Below are positions 1 to 8,940 of a stretch of 47,730 bases of DNA, one piece after another (position 1 is the stretch's first letter; each line of letters starts with the position of its first letter). The notes below the pieces were generated by a model that worked only from the letters and a program-made list of their open reading frames with translations, did no database searches and had not been told where the DNA came from. Source of the DNA: Flavisolibacter sp. GTDB lineage: Bacteria > Bacteroidota > Bacteroidia > Chitinophagales > Chitinophagaceae. The stretch covers positions 1 through 47,730 of the forward strand of contig JAQBNG010000097.1 of the NCBI GenBank assembly GCA_028288675.1. Reading direction: 5' to 3'. A program made the translations under genes and the position numbers.

Positions 1-680
1 TCCATCAAAAAAAAGCAGGCGTCTGCCAGGTCATCTACGTACATAAATTCACGTAACGGCGTACCTGTTCCCCAAATCTCCACTTCATTTAATCCTCCTT
101 TTTCAGCAGTATCAAACTTGCGTAACAATGCAGGCAACACATGCGAATTCTCTAAGTGATAGTTGTCTCCCTGTCCGTATAAATTGGTAGGCATTGCCGA
201 AATAAAATTGCAGCCGTATTGATCACGGTACGCTTCGCAAAGTTTTATGCCGGCAATTTTAGCTATGGCGTAGGGTTCATTTGTTGGTTCTAATAAACCT
301 GTCAGAAGCGCATCTTCGTTCATAGGCTGTGGCGCCATTTTAGGATAAATGCAGGAACTTCCCAAAAAGAGAAGTTTGGTGACCTTAGCTTGGTAGGCGC
401 TATGAATAATGTTTGCTTCAACCATGAGGTTGTCATAAAGAAATTCGGCCCTGTAAATGTTGTTGGCCATAATGCCGCCCACTTTTGCGGCTGCTAAAAA
501 AACATAGGCCGGCTTTTCGTCTTCAAAAAATTCAGCTACTGCTTGTTGGTTACGCAGATCCAATTCAGCCGAAGTTCTGGTAATTATATTTTGATAGCCT
601 TCCTCTTTCAATTTGCGTACAAGGGCAGAACCAACCATGCCTCTGTGTCCTGCTACATATATTTTACTTTCTTTTTCCAT
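1..680 (-). CDS. fcl: GDP-L-fucose synthase (3' part missing)
   Basis: This NADPH-dependent epimerase/reductase makes GDP-L-fucose from GDP-4-keto-6-deoxymannose in the cytoplasm. The reading frame starts at ATG 680 and runs off the window edge after about 226 codons, so the last quarter or so is missing. Visible family marks are the N-terminal Rossmann motif GHRGMVGSA, the SSCIYPK catalytic-serine segment and the YAIAK motif (Tyr-x3-Lys pair) of short-chain dehydrogenases. It diverges from a gene set ending in a GT11 fucosyltransferase, which would use its product. Family assignment is firm. The missing partner gmd is not in the window. Confidence 0.93.
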   Translation of the reverse strand, partial: MEKESKIYVAGHRGMVGSALVRKLKEEGYQNIITRTSAELDLRNQQAVAEFFEDEKPAYVFLAAAKVGGIMANNIYRAEFLYDNLMVEANIIHSAYQAKVTKLLFLGSSCIYPKMAPQPMNEDALLTGLLEPTNEPYAIAKIAGIKLCEAYRDQYGCNFISAMPTNLYGQGDNYHLENSHVLPALLRKFDTAEKGGLNEVEIWGTGTPLREFMYVDDLADACFFLM

Positions 681-763
681 TTTGCTTAAATTTTCTTTGC
701 TCCTGATTTAAGAATCAAACCTGGCTCAATTAAAAAAATACAACATCAAATTTAGGTGTTGCG

Positions 764-797
764 CAAATATAAGTCACCCGCTTTTGCGTAGTACAAA
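764..797 (-). promoter_or_regulatory. Bacteroidetes-type promoter for fcl
   Basis: On the minus strand TATATTTG (771-764) matches the -7 consensus TAnnTTTG. A TTTG lies 22 bases upstream (797-794). A second -7-like box, TAAATTTG, lies just downstream at 754-747. The predicted start is near 757, which would give a leader of roughly 75 bases before the fcl ATG. Confidence 0.55.
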
Positions 798-811
798 TCC
801 TGAATAGCCAT

Positions 812-819
812 TACATTTG
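812..819 (+). promoter_or_regulatory. -7 box TACATTTG next to a start codon
   Basis: TACATTTG fits TAnnTTTG exactly and ends 5 bases before ATG 825. Transcription would therefore begin at or within a few bases of the start codon. The nearest upstream TTG (784-786) is 25 bases away, longer than usual, so this is a tentative promoter for the glycan operon. Confidence 0.4.
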
Positions 820-824
820 CGGCG

Positions 825-1577
825 ATGTATATTAAAGATTACATAATCAGGAACGGTAAAAATATTCTTATCAGGTTTCCTAAAAAAATAGTTCGTTCTA
901 TAGAATATATAAGAGAGTTTCGAAAATTCAAGGCTCTTTCTGATGGCCGCTTTCCTATTGCAATTAAAGATGCCTATCCCTGCTTAACTGATAAAATAAA
1001 AACCACTCCTTTTGACCGGCATTATACCTATCATCCTGCCTGGGCAGCGCGGAAACTCCAACAGATTGCACCCAAAGAACATGTAGATATTTCATCCATT
1101 CTAAGTTTTAGCACCATCATCTCTGCTTTTATACCTACAAGATTTTACGATTATCGTCCGGCAGAAATTCAGCTTTCCAATTTTGTTTCCGGTGCGCAGG
1201 ATTTGAAACAATTGACGTTTGAGGATGAGTCAATTGAAAGCTTATCATGTATGCATACCATTGAGCATATTGGCTTGGGACGCTATGGCGATAGCCTGGA
1301 CCCGGAGGGGGACTTAATATCAATTAAGGAGTTGAAGCGGGTTTTGCAGCCGGGGGGGAGTTTACTTTTTGTAACGCCGGTTGGTAAGCCCCAAATTGAA
1401 TTCAATGCTCACCGCATTTACAGCTTTGAACAAATTACCAAATACTTTGCGCCTTTTGTCTTGCGAGATTTTTCGCTAGTTACCGACGTAGGCGATTTTG
1501 TGGAGAATGCAGACCCTAAATCCGTTGAAAGCCAAAAATATGGTTGCGGCTGTTTCTGGTTTATAAAAAATAAATAA
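825..1577 (+). CDS. DUF268 family protein, methyltransferase-like
   Basis: A 250-residue protein recognisable as DUF268 by the segment HTIEHIGLGRYGD followed by a P/G-rich turn, an ELKRVLQPGG stretch and FNAHRIYS. The order (acidic strand, H-x-IEH, then RVLQPGG) is that of the C-terminal half of class I SAM methyltransferases. The usual glycine-rich SAM loop is not obvious, so activity is uncertain. It is first in a tight operon: its TAA overlaps the next ATG by one base. The setting, between fucose synthesis and a fucosyltransferase, suggests glycan decoration. That role is inferred. Confidence 0.8.
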   Translation: MYIKDYIIRNGKNILIRFPKKIVRSIEYIREFRKFKALSDGRFPIAIKDAYPCLTDKIKTTPFDRHYTYHPAWAARKLQQIAPKEHVDISSILSFSTIISAFIPTRFYDYRPAEIQLSNFVSGAQDLKQLTFEDESIESLSCMHTIEHIGLGRYGDSLDPEGDLISIKELKRVLQPGGSLLFVTPVGKPQIEFNAHRIYSFEQITKYFAPFVLRDFSLVTDVGDFVENADPKSVESQKYGCGCFWFIKNK

Positions 1578-2212
1578 TGAAAGACCATTGGAGGAAACTG
1601 GCAGCACTACTGCCACTTGCAGTTGAAAAAGAATTCTATCGTTCTCATTTTAATTTATTGCATCGTAAGTGGGTTAAAGCGGGTAGTGGTTTACCAGTGT
1701 CTCATTTATCGAAACAAGAGAGGGTAAAGCATTACGCAAAGCGTAATAATGTATCGGTTTTGGTTGAGACAGGAACTTATTTAGGGGATATGGTATTTGC
1801 TATGCAGGATCAGTTTCAGCAACTCTTTTCCATCGAGTTATCACATCATTTTTACCAAAGGGCAGTAGAACGGTTTAAGAAATTTTCAAAAGTAAAAATT
1901 ATAAAAGGCGATAGCGGGGAAGTATTAAAGACCTTGGTGCCTACGTTAAGTAGTCCGGCGTTGTTTTGGTTAGATGGACATTACTCTGGTGGCCAAACGG
2001 CAAAAGGGGAGAAGGAATGTCCCATTTTTGAAGAACTGAATAATATTCTCTCGTCCCCTTTTAATCACATTATTATGATTGACGATGCGAGACTTTTTGT
2101 TGGCGAAAAAGATTATCCGACAATAAGGGAATTGAAAGAGTTTATAGTAAAAAAGAAGCCAGGGAGCGAATTTGCATTAGAGAATGATGTATTCGTTATA
2201 ACTTATAAATAA
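1577..2212 (+). CDS. Class I SAM methyltransferase-like protein
   Basis: A 211-residue soluble protein. The segment VLVETGTYLGDMV resembles motif I of Rossmann-fold methyltransferases, and FSIELS is the acidic end of strand 2. LFWLDGHYSGG and IIMIDDAR supply further acidic, possibly metal-binding, positions like those of FkbM/CmcI-type O-methyltransferases that act on sugars. I cannot place it in a named family. ATG 1577 overlaps the preceding stop (TAATG), implying translational coupling, and the next gene starts 3 bases after its stop. It is probably a glycan-modifying enzyme, inferred from operon membership. Confidence 0.7.
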   Translation: MKDHWRKLAALLPLAVEKEFYRSHFNLLHRKWVKAGSGLPVSHLSKQERVKHYAKRNNVSVLVETGTYLGDMVFAMQDQFQQLFSIELSHHFYQRAVERFKKFSKVKIIKGDSGEVLKTLVPTLSSPALFWLDGHYSGGQTAKGEKECPIFEELNNILSSPFNHIIMIDDARLFVGEKDYPTIRELKEFIVKKKPGSEFALENDVFVITYK

Positions 2213-2215
2213 GCC

Positions 2216-2914
2216 ATGTTCAAAGTTGGTACTACTAACGAGATAACTAGGGTAAAATGGATTGAAGAAACTCTTAAGGCAATTCCAGAAGGTCTTACAA
2301 TTTTAGATGCCGGTGCTGGCGAAAGTCAATTCAAAAAATTTTGTTCGCACTTACAATACATAGCACAAGATTTTGGCCAATATGAAGGCTCCGGAGACAT
2401 AGGATTGCACACTGGAAGCTGGGATAATTCCAGTCTTGATATTATTTCGGATATAATTAATATACCACTTCCAGATCAATCGGTAGATGCTATTATGTGT
2501 ACAGAAGTTTTGGAACATATACCAAACCCAGTCGCTGCTTTGAAAGAGTTTACCCGGCTGTTAAAGCCAAACGGATATTTACTTATTACAGCGCCCTTTG
2601 CCAGCTTAACACATTTTGCACCCTATCATTTTACATCAGGTTTAAGCCGGTATTTTTATGAACATCATCTGAAGGAATTTGGATTTGCAATAAATGATTT
2701 GCAACTCAACGGAAATTACTTTGAAGATATCTCTCAGGAAAACAGAAGTATAAAAAACATGGCCCTCAAGTATGCTGATACAAAGCTTTCAATATTGGAT
2801 AAAATAATTACTCATTTAAACCTTCTTATTTTACAACGGCTCTCAAAAAAAGATAAAGGTTCCTCAGAAATTCTTTGTTATGGTATTCATGTTTTTGCAA
2901 GAAAGAAGGATTGA
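2216..2914 (+). CDS. Class I SAM-dependent methyltransferase
   Basis: A 232-residue protein with the clear motif order of Methyltransf_11/25: TILDAGAGESQF (SAM-binding loop, about residues 29-40), an acidic strand around QDFGQYEG, the substrate-side motif AIMCTEVLEHIPNP and the post-motif ALKEFTRLLKPNGYLLITAP. The C-terminal third contains a YHFTSGLSRYF segment often seen in methyltransferases of polysaccharide clusters. It is the third methyltransferase-like gene in a row. Substrate is unknown, most likely a sugar or lipid carrier intermediate. Confidence 0.85.
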   Translation: MFKVGTTNEITRVKWIEETLKAIPEGLTILDAGAGESQFKKFCSHLQYIAQDFGQYEGSGDIGLHTGSWDNSSLDIISDIINIPLPDQSVDAIMCTEVLEHIPNPVAALKEFTRLLKPNGYLLITAPFASLTHFAPYHFTSGLSRYFYEHHLKEFGFAINDLQLNGNYFEDISQENRSIKNMALKYADTKLSILDKIITHLNLLILQRLSKKDKGSSEILCYGIHVFARKKD

Positions 2915-2933
2915 CACGGTAATTATTTTATTT

Positions 2934-3788
2934 ATGATAATCATTCGAATCATTGGGGGACTTGGCAATCAAATGTTTCAGTATGCTGCTGCAACAGCAT
3001 TGGCCCATAAAAACAACACCGAATTAAAAGTAGATGTTACAGAATTTGACAACTACCACCTACGAAATTTTGATTTGGATAAGCTGAATGTAAATTTTTC
3101 ACTCGCATCAATACAGGAAATTAAAAATCTAAAATCGAAAAATTCATTTCAACGATTCTGGCAGCGGCTTGTACCCTATGCAGTGAGACGATTTTATAAG
3201 GAACCTTTCTTTCATTATGATAATCGTTTCTCGAAGCTAAGCAGCGACGTGTACATACAGGGGTATTTTCAAAGCCAAAAATATTTTTTAAGTATTGAAG
3301 ATAAAATCAGAGAGCAGTTTACATTAAAAGAAGGTGTATCAGAAAGAATAAAGGAGTTCGCATCTATTTTACAAAGCCATCAATCGGTTGCGATACACGT
3401 TAGAAAAGGCGATTATAAAAATGCTGAAACAATGGATGTGCATGGTATTTTACCGATGTCCTATTACTTGAATGCGATAGGATTTGTTCAGTCAAAAATA
3501 CCGGGTGCAAAATTTTATTTATTTTCAGATGCTGCTGCAAGTGTTGAAAAAGAACTCAGTTTAAACTCTTTGGAAACCGTTTCGGGGAGGGTTACACAAA
3601 ATCATTTCGAAGATTTATATCTCATGTCTTGCTGCCGTCATAACATTATCGCCAACAGCAGTTTTAGCTGGTGGGCTGCCTGGTTAAACACTCACCCGGA
3701 TAAAATAGTAATTGCACCTAAAAATTGGTTTAACAACGGCCCAAAAGACACGCAGGATATTCTACCGCAAGGATGGATACAACTATAG
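2934..3788 (+). CDS. GT11 family alpha-1,2-fucosyltransferase
   Basis: It transfers fucose from GDP-fucose to a galactose-like acceptor, as known for GT11 enzymes. The protein opens with IRIIGGLGNQMFQYA, the classic GT11 N-terminal nucleotide-sugar motif. HVRKGDY (about residues 155-161) is the H-x-R-x-G-D-Y donor-site motif, and NSSFSWWAAWL is the conserved C-terminal motif. An upstream ATG at 2880 would overlap the previous gene by 35 bases and add a non-homologous tail, so ATG 2934 is chosen (284 residues, normal for the family). The 3' end overlaps the convergent mqnA by 6 bases. The acceptor cannot be told from sequence. Confidence 0.93.
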   Translation: MIIIRIIGGLGNQMFQYAAATALAHKNNTELKVDVTEFDNYHLRNFDLDKLNVNFSLASIQEIKNLKSKNSFQRFWQRLVPYAVRRFYKEPFFHYDNRFSKLSSDVYIQGYFQSQKYFLSIEDKIREQFTLKEGVSERIKEFASILQSHQSVAIHVRKGDYKNAETMDVHGILPMSYYLNAIGFVQSKIPGAKFYLFSDAAASVEKELSLNSLETVSGRVTQNHFEDLYLMSCCRHNIIANSSFSWWAAWLNTHPDKIVIAPKNWFNNGPKDTQDILPQGWIQL

Positions 3789-4532
3789 ACTATGTTCCCT
3801 TAGTTTTTGCAGAAAAAGATCCAGCCCTTTACGTTTTCCATCTGTAAGTTGATAACTAATATTATCCTTAAAATAATGTTCCAGGTTATAGATGGAATAG
3901 GAGTTTTCAGCTACAACATTAGGTATGTTTTGCACACCCATCTTGTTTGCCTCATTAAATTTTAGCACAAATTCCTTTGGCAATTCTTTATTACTTATCC
4001 AGGCAGCGAACACAAATGGCAAACCAGTATGCGCTTTCCAGGCTTCTCCTAAATCGTAAATATATTTTGAATGAAGACGCTGCTCTAAAGCCCGGTCGCC
4101 TATTACCACTCCAGCAGTAGTTCCGCCAATTTCTTTGCGATAATCCTCACCTGTAGCATCAATCAGTAGAACGTCCTTCTTCCAATATTCTTTTAATAAA
4201 ATCCTTGCAAGGTTGACAGATGTTCTCGATTGGTAGTCCAAAATTACTTTCTCCACCTTCTCGATGGGCACCTCACTAAATAAGCAAACCGAAGCCACCG
4301 GGCCATCGCAACCAATACAATAATCACCAACAATTTCCCAGGAAGAAAGCCCTACTGTCGCAGCCACGGGAATAAGCCCAAGATCAACCTTATCATCAAT
4401 TAATAATTGTGCAATTTTTGCCGGGTAATCTTCGATCAATTCAATTTCCTCGATCACTTCATGATGCCTGATTCCGTACAGTAAGGGCTTTGTATTTAAA
4501 TAGCTAACCGCTGCCACTCTTATCTTACCCAA
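3783..4532 (-). CDS. mqnA: Chorismate dehydratase, futalosine pathway
   Basis: It converts chorismate to 3-[(1-carboxyvinyl)oxy]benzoate, the first step of futalosine menaquinone synthesis. The fold is that of a periplasmic binding protein without a signal peptide. The N-terminus VAAVSYLNTKPLLYG is highly characteristic of MqnA, as is DLGLIPVAA further in. Length, 249 residues, is normal. The start codon is TTG at 4532: no ATG is available near the conserved N-terminus. mqnE, the next pathway enzyme, lies 3 kb away on the same strand, but purB and sdaA intervene, so they do not form an operon. Confidence 0.92.
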   Translation of the reverse strand: MGKIRVAAVSYLNTKPLLYGIRHHEVIEEIELIEDYPAKIAQLLIDDKVDLGLIPVAATVGLSSWEIVGDYCIGCDGPVASVCLFSEVPIEKVEKVILDYQSRTSVNLARILLKEYWKKDVLLIDATGEDYRKEIGGTTAGVVIGDRALEQRLHSKYIYDLGEAWKAHTGLPFVFAAWISNKELPKEFVLKFNEANKMGVQNIPNVVAENSYSIYNLEHYFKDNISYQLTDGKRKGLDLFLQKLREHSL

Positions 4533-4712
4533 TTCAATTATTTTTGAGGCGCGAAGATAACCGCTGATTTCACAGATTGTTGATAGATTAAAAGGATTTT
4601 ACGGAAGTGCTTTAGGTTTGGGTTACTTCAATTTTAAATTTAGGGTTTTATTCAGTTGCCATATAATCTAAAGCAGACAACACTCATTACTAATTACTTA
4701 TTTACTCATTTT

Positions 4713-6059
4713 ATGGAACTAAATACACTCACCGCACTTTCACCAATTGACGGACGTTATAGAAAAAGCCTTCAGCACCTTGATGAATATTTTTCCGAAT
4801 ACGGATTAATGAAATACAGAGTGTTAGTGGAAGTGGAATATGTTTTGTTTTTAGCCGGTAAAAATATCTTTAAGCTTGCTGACAAAACTTCAAAGGAACT
4901 TTTTAGGATCAAAGAAGAATTTAGCATTGATGATGCTGCAGCTATTAAGCTTATTGAACAAACAACGGCGCATGATGTCAAGGCAGTGGAATATTTTATA
5001 AAAGAATGTTTAAGCAAGGTCGGCGAAGAAGAGGCTCTTGAATGGGTGCATTTCGGATTGACTTCGCAGGATATAAATAACACGGCTATACCACTTTCAT
5101 GGAAGCATGCTTTAGAGCATGAATATTTTCCAGCTTTGCTAAATTTAAACCAGGAAATCAGGTTATTAGCACAGGAGTATAAAAATGTTACGATGCTGGC
5201 CCGTACGCATGGGCAGGCTGCAAGTCCTACACGGTTAGGAAAAGAATTCATGGTATTTTTTGAACGGATTGCCAATGCAGTTGAGCATGCCATTTACATT
5301 CCGGTAAGTGCAAAATTTGGCGGTGCTACGGGCAATTTTAATGCGCATCACATTGCATTTCCAAAGAAAGACTGGATGGAATTAGCCGATGAATTTGTAG
5401 AAGACGTTTTAGGCTTAGAGCGTTTGCAGTTCACCACGCAAATTGAGCACTACGATAACCTTGCGGCAAGCTTCGACAGCATGAAACGCATTAATACTAT
5501 TTTGATTGACCTGTGTCGCGATTTGTGGACATACATTTCAATGGACTATTTTACACAAAAAACTACACAAGGGGAAGTAGGCTCATCAGCCATGCCACAC
5601 AAAGTAAATCCTATCGACTTTGAAAATGCGGAAGGCAACCTTGGCCTGGCAAACGCTTTGCTGGAGCACCTTTCAGCTAAACTTCCTATATCAAGATTAC
5701 AAAGAGATCTTACCGATTCAACCGTGTTAAGGAATGTAGGGGTTCCGTTTGCGCATACTATTTTAGCGTTTAAATCAATAGAAAAAGGATTGAGTAAATT
5801 GGTTTTAAACACAGAAAAAATAGAGCAGGATCTGGAAGACAATTGGGTAGTAGTGGCAGAAGCAATTCAAACAGTTTTACGAAGAGAGGCCTTTCCAAAT
5901 GCTTACGAAGCATTAAAGGAGTTAACAAGAGGAAAGAAAAGGCTTGATAAGAAAGCGATGCACCATTTTATTGATGGCCTGAAAGTTTCTGCAGCAATAA
6001 AAAAAGAATTAAAAGCAATAAGCCCGCATAATTATACAGGTGTGCATCCTGAGTTTTAG
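4713..6059 (+). CDS. purB: Adenylosuccinate lyase
   Basis: It catalyses two fumarate-releasing steps: SAICAR to AICAR, and adenylosuccinate to AMP. The fumarase/aspartase-superfamily signature GSSAMPHKVNP is present about two thirds along the protein. ARTHGQAASPT (catalytic His region) and HFGLTSQDINNTA are also clear. The frame is open back to a TTG at 4656, but the conserved N-terminus ELNTLTALSPIDGRY begins at ATG 4713, giving 448 residues, the usual length. It is monocistronic by appearance, facing away from mqnA. Confidence 0.96.
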   Translation: MELNTLTALSPIDGRYRKSLQHLDEYFSEYGLMKYRVLVEVEYVLFLAGKNIFKLADKTSKELFRIKEEFSIDDAAAIKLIEQTTAHDVKAVEYFIKECLSKVGEEEALEWVHFGLTSQDINNTAIPLSWKHALEHEYFPALLNLNQEIRLLAQEYKNVTMLARTHGQAASPTRLGKEFMVFFERIANAVEHAIYIPVSAKFGGATGNFNAHHIAFPKKDWMELADEFVEDVLGLERLQFTTQIEHYDNLAASFDSMKRINTILIDLCRDLWTYISMDYFTQKTTQGEVGSSAMPHKVNPIDFENAEGNLGLANALLEHLSAKLPISRLQRDLTDSTVLRNVGVPFAHTILAFKSIEKGLSKLVLNTEKIEQDLEDNWVVVAEAIQTVLRREAFPNAYEALKELTRGKKRLDKKAMHHFIDGLKVSAAIKKELKAISPHNYTGVHPEF

Positions 6060-6194
6060 AACTTCAACCCTCACTGTCTACAGCTACTTATTGAAGAGAT
6101 ACGGGTTACTGCTTTTGCTGATACTGTATAATTCTTCTTCTCTCTCCGTAATGTAGTTGAATAGTATTGTTAATCTATTCTATGGTCCGTTTTA

Positions 6195-6222
6195 TTGGTT
6201 CATTCGTTCAACTGTACATTTG
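6195..6222 (+). promoter_or_regulatory. Promoter inside the longest sdaA frame
   Basis: TTG (6195-6197), a 17-base spacer and TACATTTG (6215-6222) match the Bacteroidetes promoter pattern. It lies inside the longest reading frame of the serine dehydratase gene, which is evidence against the upstream TTG start at 6157. The predicted transcript start is near 6228. Confidence 0.5.
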
Positions 6223-6237
6223 TATAAATCTATTTCT

Positions 6238-7662
6238 TTGGCACACGAAGCGATCTCTGTTTTTGATATGTTCAAGATTGGTGTTGGCCCTTCAAGTTCT
6301 CATACCCTTGGGCCCTGGCGTGCAGCACAAAGATTTGTTCAAACGCTTCAGGAAAAAGTCCTGCTTCAATCGGTTATAAGTTTAAAAGTTTTATTGTATG
6401 GTTCCTTGGCAAAAACAGGCAAGGGCCATGGCACTGATGTGGCTGTACAATTAGGGCTTTGTGGCGATGATCCCGTAACTTTTGAAGTGGCTAACATAAC
6501 ACCTAAAATAGAAGACATCGCAGCTATGAAGCAATTAGTTTTAGGCGGTCTTCATGAAATAGAATTCGATCCAGCAGAAGATATTGACTTCCTTCTTTCT
6601 GAAACCCTTCCTTTTCATCCGAACGCTTTAAGTTTCCTGGCTTCTTTCTCTAATGGTGATGCTTTATCTGAAACCTATTATTCTATTGGTGGCGGATTTG
6701 TTGTTAAGGAAGGGGAGAGGCTTGGTGTAGAACAAACGATTCTTCCATTTCCTATTAATTCCGCAGCCGATTTATTGCATTGGTGTTTAAAAACAGGTCT
6801 CTCCATTAATGAAGTAGTAATGGAAAATGAAATGGCATGGCGGTCAGAGAAAGCAACTAAAGAAGGGGTTTTAAAAATATGGCAGGCAATGAAGGAATGT
6901 ACGCTTCGAGGCTGTCATATTTCAGGCACTTTACCTGGTGGGCTATTTGTGAAAAGGAGGGCAGCTGATTTAGCGAAACGCTTGCTTAAAGGCGAACAAT
7001 TCACTTCACACCAAGAATGGATTAAAGCGATTAAAAAAGGCGGAGCTTCTTTTCAATACATACTTGATTGGGTAAGTTGTTTTGCCTTGGCAGTAAATGA
7101 AGAAAATGCCGCTTTTGGCCGGGTTGTAACAGCACCTACGAATGGAGCTGCCGGTGTCATTCCCGCGGTGCTTCATTACTATCTTGTATTTAGCGAAGGA
7201 GTAACAGATGATAAAATCATTCAGTTTTTACTTACTGCTTCGGAAGTAGGAAGCATCTTTAAAAAAGGGGCTACTATTTCAGCGGCGATGGGCGGTTGCC
7301 AGGCGGAAATTGGCGTTTCATCTGCTATGGCCGCTGCTGCTTTAACAGAAGCAATGGGCGGTACGCAACGGCAAGCATTGATGGCTGCTGAAATTGCAAT
7401 GGAACATCACCTCGGCATGACTTGCGACCCAATTGCAGGCCTTGTTCAGGTACCGTGTATTGAAAGAAATACTATGGGAGCCATTAAGGCCATTACCGCC
7501 TCACAGCTTGCCTTGCAAAGCAGTCCTGACTATGCAAAAGTTTCTTTGGATGTAGTAGTAGAAACGATGTGGGAAACCGCATTGGATATGAACTCTAAAT
7601 ATAAAGAAACGGCCGAGGGTGGCCTGGCGGTGAATATTCCATTGAGTTTGAGTGAGTGTTGA
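6238..7662 (+). CDS. sdaA: L-serine ammonia-lyase (single-chain)
   Basis: It deaminates L-serine to pyruvate with an oxygen-sensitive [4Fe-4S] cluster. The beta-domain start [17 protein letters not shown] is unmistakable. The alpha domain carries [14 protein letters not shown] and [17 protein letters not shown], and cluster-binding cysteines occur in [12 protein letters not shown] and VPCIERN. The frame stays open to TTG 6157, but that adds a poorly conserved hydrophobic extension and would place a promoter-like sequence inside the gene. TTG 6238 fits the family start, just before SVFDM. ATG 6268 would delete conserved residues. About 474 residues, with alpha and beta domains fused as in Gram-negative enzymes. 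Confidence 0.92.
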   Translation: MAHEAISVFDMFKIGVGPSSSHTLGPWRAAQRFVQTLQEKVLLQSVISLKVLLYGSLAKTGKGHGTDVAVQLGLCGDDPVTFEVANITPKIEDIAAMKQLVLGGLHEIEFDPAEDIDFLLSETLPFHPNALSFLASFSNGDALSETYYSIGGGFVVKEGERLGVEQTILPFPINSAADLLHWCLKTGLSINEVVMENEMAWRSEKATKEGVLKIWQAMKECTLRGCHISGTLPGGLFVKRRAADLAKRLLKGEQFTSHQEWIKAIKKGGASFQYILDWVSCFALAVNEENAAFGRVVTAPTNGAAGVIPAVLHYYLVFSEGVTDDKIIQFLLTASEVGSIFKKGATISAAMGGCQAEIGVSSAMAAAALTEAMGGTQRQALMAAEIAMEHHLGMTCDPIAGLVQVPCIERNTMGAIKAITASQLALQSSPDYAKVSLDVVVETMWETALDMNSKYKETAEGGLAVNIPLSLSEC

Positions 7663-7680
7663 TTGATTGACTCAATCAAT
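7662..7680. repeat. Perfect 9-1-9 palindrome at sdaA stop
   Basis: ATTGATTGA (7662-7670), a single C, then TCAATCAAT (7672-7680) form a perfect inverted repeat. It begins at the last base of the sdaA stop codon. It sits between the convergent sdaA and mqnE genes. The one-base centre is poor for an RNA hairpin and no T tract follows, so it is not a standard terminator. It could be a protein site or a weak stem. Confidence 0.75.
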
Positions 7681-7745
7681 TATGGGCCGTAAAAGTTACT
7701 TACAATCTTCTAACTTATTATATGGGCGTCTAATCAAGCAATGTA

Positions 7746-8870
7746 CTAATATTCCTTTACCACGTTATACAACGTATCCCTTTCTACCGGCTGACGATTA
7801 ACCTGTTTAATTAGTGCAACAATATCATCTGTACTCATCGCAGGATTTTGTTCTTCGGCGCCAGCCATTGAATATATTTTTGTGGTATCATCAATGGTTC
7901 CATCAATGTCATCTACACCAAAGGCAAGTGCTAACTGCGCATTTTTCCTGCCAAGCATCGGCCAGTAGGCTTTCAGGTGAGGGAAGTTGTCCATAAATAT
8001 TCGGCCTACTGCATACATTTTTAAGTCTTCAACGATGCTTACTTCCGGCACATAGCTCATATCATTATCACCATTGCGAAACTTCAGTGGAATAAAGGTA
8101 TTGAACCCACCCGTTTTGTCTTGTAGCTGACGTAAGCGGCTCATATGGTTTATGCGATGCTGGTAGTTTTCTATATGTCCATAAAGCATTGTGGCGTTAC
8201 TATGCAATCCGGCATTATGTATTGCTTCATGAATATTCAGCCAGCCTTCTGAATCTACTTTATCAGCACTTATTTTATTGCGGATCTCTTCATCAAATAT
8301 TTCAGCACCACCACCCGGTATTGAATTAAGACCTGCTTCTTTCAAGATATTTACTCCTTCTGCTATGCTAACTTTTGCTTTACGAAACATGTAATCCAGT
8401 TCGACGGCAGTAAAGGCCTTTATATGTAATTCGGGGCGATGTGCTTTAATCGCTTTTAATAGATCTGCAAAAAAATAAAGGTTCATTTTAGGGTGAACGC
8501 CTCCAACAATATGAACTTCTGTAACCGGCTGGTCGTCATATTTTTTAACGATGTTAAGCATGTCGTCCATTGAAAGTTCCCAGCCTTCTTCGCGATGGGC
8601 ATACAGTTGCGAGTACGCACAAAAATTGCAGGAAAAAACGCAGACGTTTGTTGGCTCTATATGAAAATTTCGATTGAAGTAAACCGCATTGCCGTGTAGC
8701 TTTTCACGAACATGATTTGCTAAGGAGCCCAGGAAAGGAAGGCTTCCGGTTTCAAAAAGTGTAAGTCCATCCTCTTCGTTTATTCGTTCGCCTTGATAAA
8801 TTTTTTCAGCAATGGTTTGCAGGGTAGTGGTTTGCAGTGAAAATGTGTTTTTCTCCAGAGTAGCTATCAT
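7746..8870 (-). CDS. mqnE: Aminofutalosine synthase (radical SAM)
   Basis: It joins the MqnA product to adenosine to make 6-amino-6-deoxyfutalosine. The CX3CX2C radical-SAM cluster motif is visible at C77, C81 and C84 within HIEPTNVCVFSCNFCAYS. IPGGGAEIFDEEIR and the C-terminal GVDDIDGT segment separate it from MqnC, its close paralogue. Length is 374 residues. A -7-like box, TACCTTTG (8882-8875 on the minus strand), ends only 4 bases before ATG 8870, so the message may have almost no leader. The upstream neighbour on the same strand has its own terminator in between. Confidence 0.92.
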   Translation of the reverse strand: MIATLEKNTFSLQTTTLQTIAEKIYQGERINEEDGLTLFETGSLPFLGSLANHVREKLHGNAVYFNRNFHIEPTNVCVFSCNFCAYSQLYAHREEGWELSMDDMLNIVKKYDDQPVTEVHIVGGVHPKMNLYFFADLLKAIKAHRPELHIKAFTAVELDYMFRKAKVSIAEGVNILKEAGLNSIPGGGAEIFDEEIRNKISADKVDSEGWLNIHEAIHNAGLHSNATMLYGHIENYQHRINHMSRLRQLQDKTGGFNTFIPLKFRNGDNDMSYVPEVSIVEDLKMYAVGRIFMDNFPHLKAYWPMLGRKNAQLALAFGVDDIDGTIDDTTKIYSMAGAEEQNPAMSTDDIVALIKQVNRQPVERDTLYNVVKEY

Positions 8871-8894
8871 CGGTCAAAGGTAGGCAAGGACAAA

Positions 8895-8920
8895 AAAAGT
8901 CCCGCACTTGCGGGACTTTT
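8895..8920 (-). terminator. Rho-independent terminator of protease gene
   Basis: An 11-base-pair stem with the ACTT loop: four A/T pairs flank a GTCCCGC/GCGGGAC core. On the minus strand it is followed by a run of T. It lies 21 bases after the stop codon of the large M43 protease gene and just before the mqnE promoter region. Confidence 0.88.
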
Positions 8921-8940
8921 GAAATATTTAAAAACGTTAA

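Noticed and set aside
2880-2933. Upstream ATG for the fucosyltransferase
   Set aside because: It would overlap the preceding gene by 35 bases and add 18 residues before the conserved GT11 N-terminus.
4772-5293. A 173-codon minus-strand frame inside purB
   Set aside because: It is a shadow of the conserved purB coding sequence. Its protein is Ser/Cys-rich without any domain.
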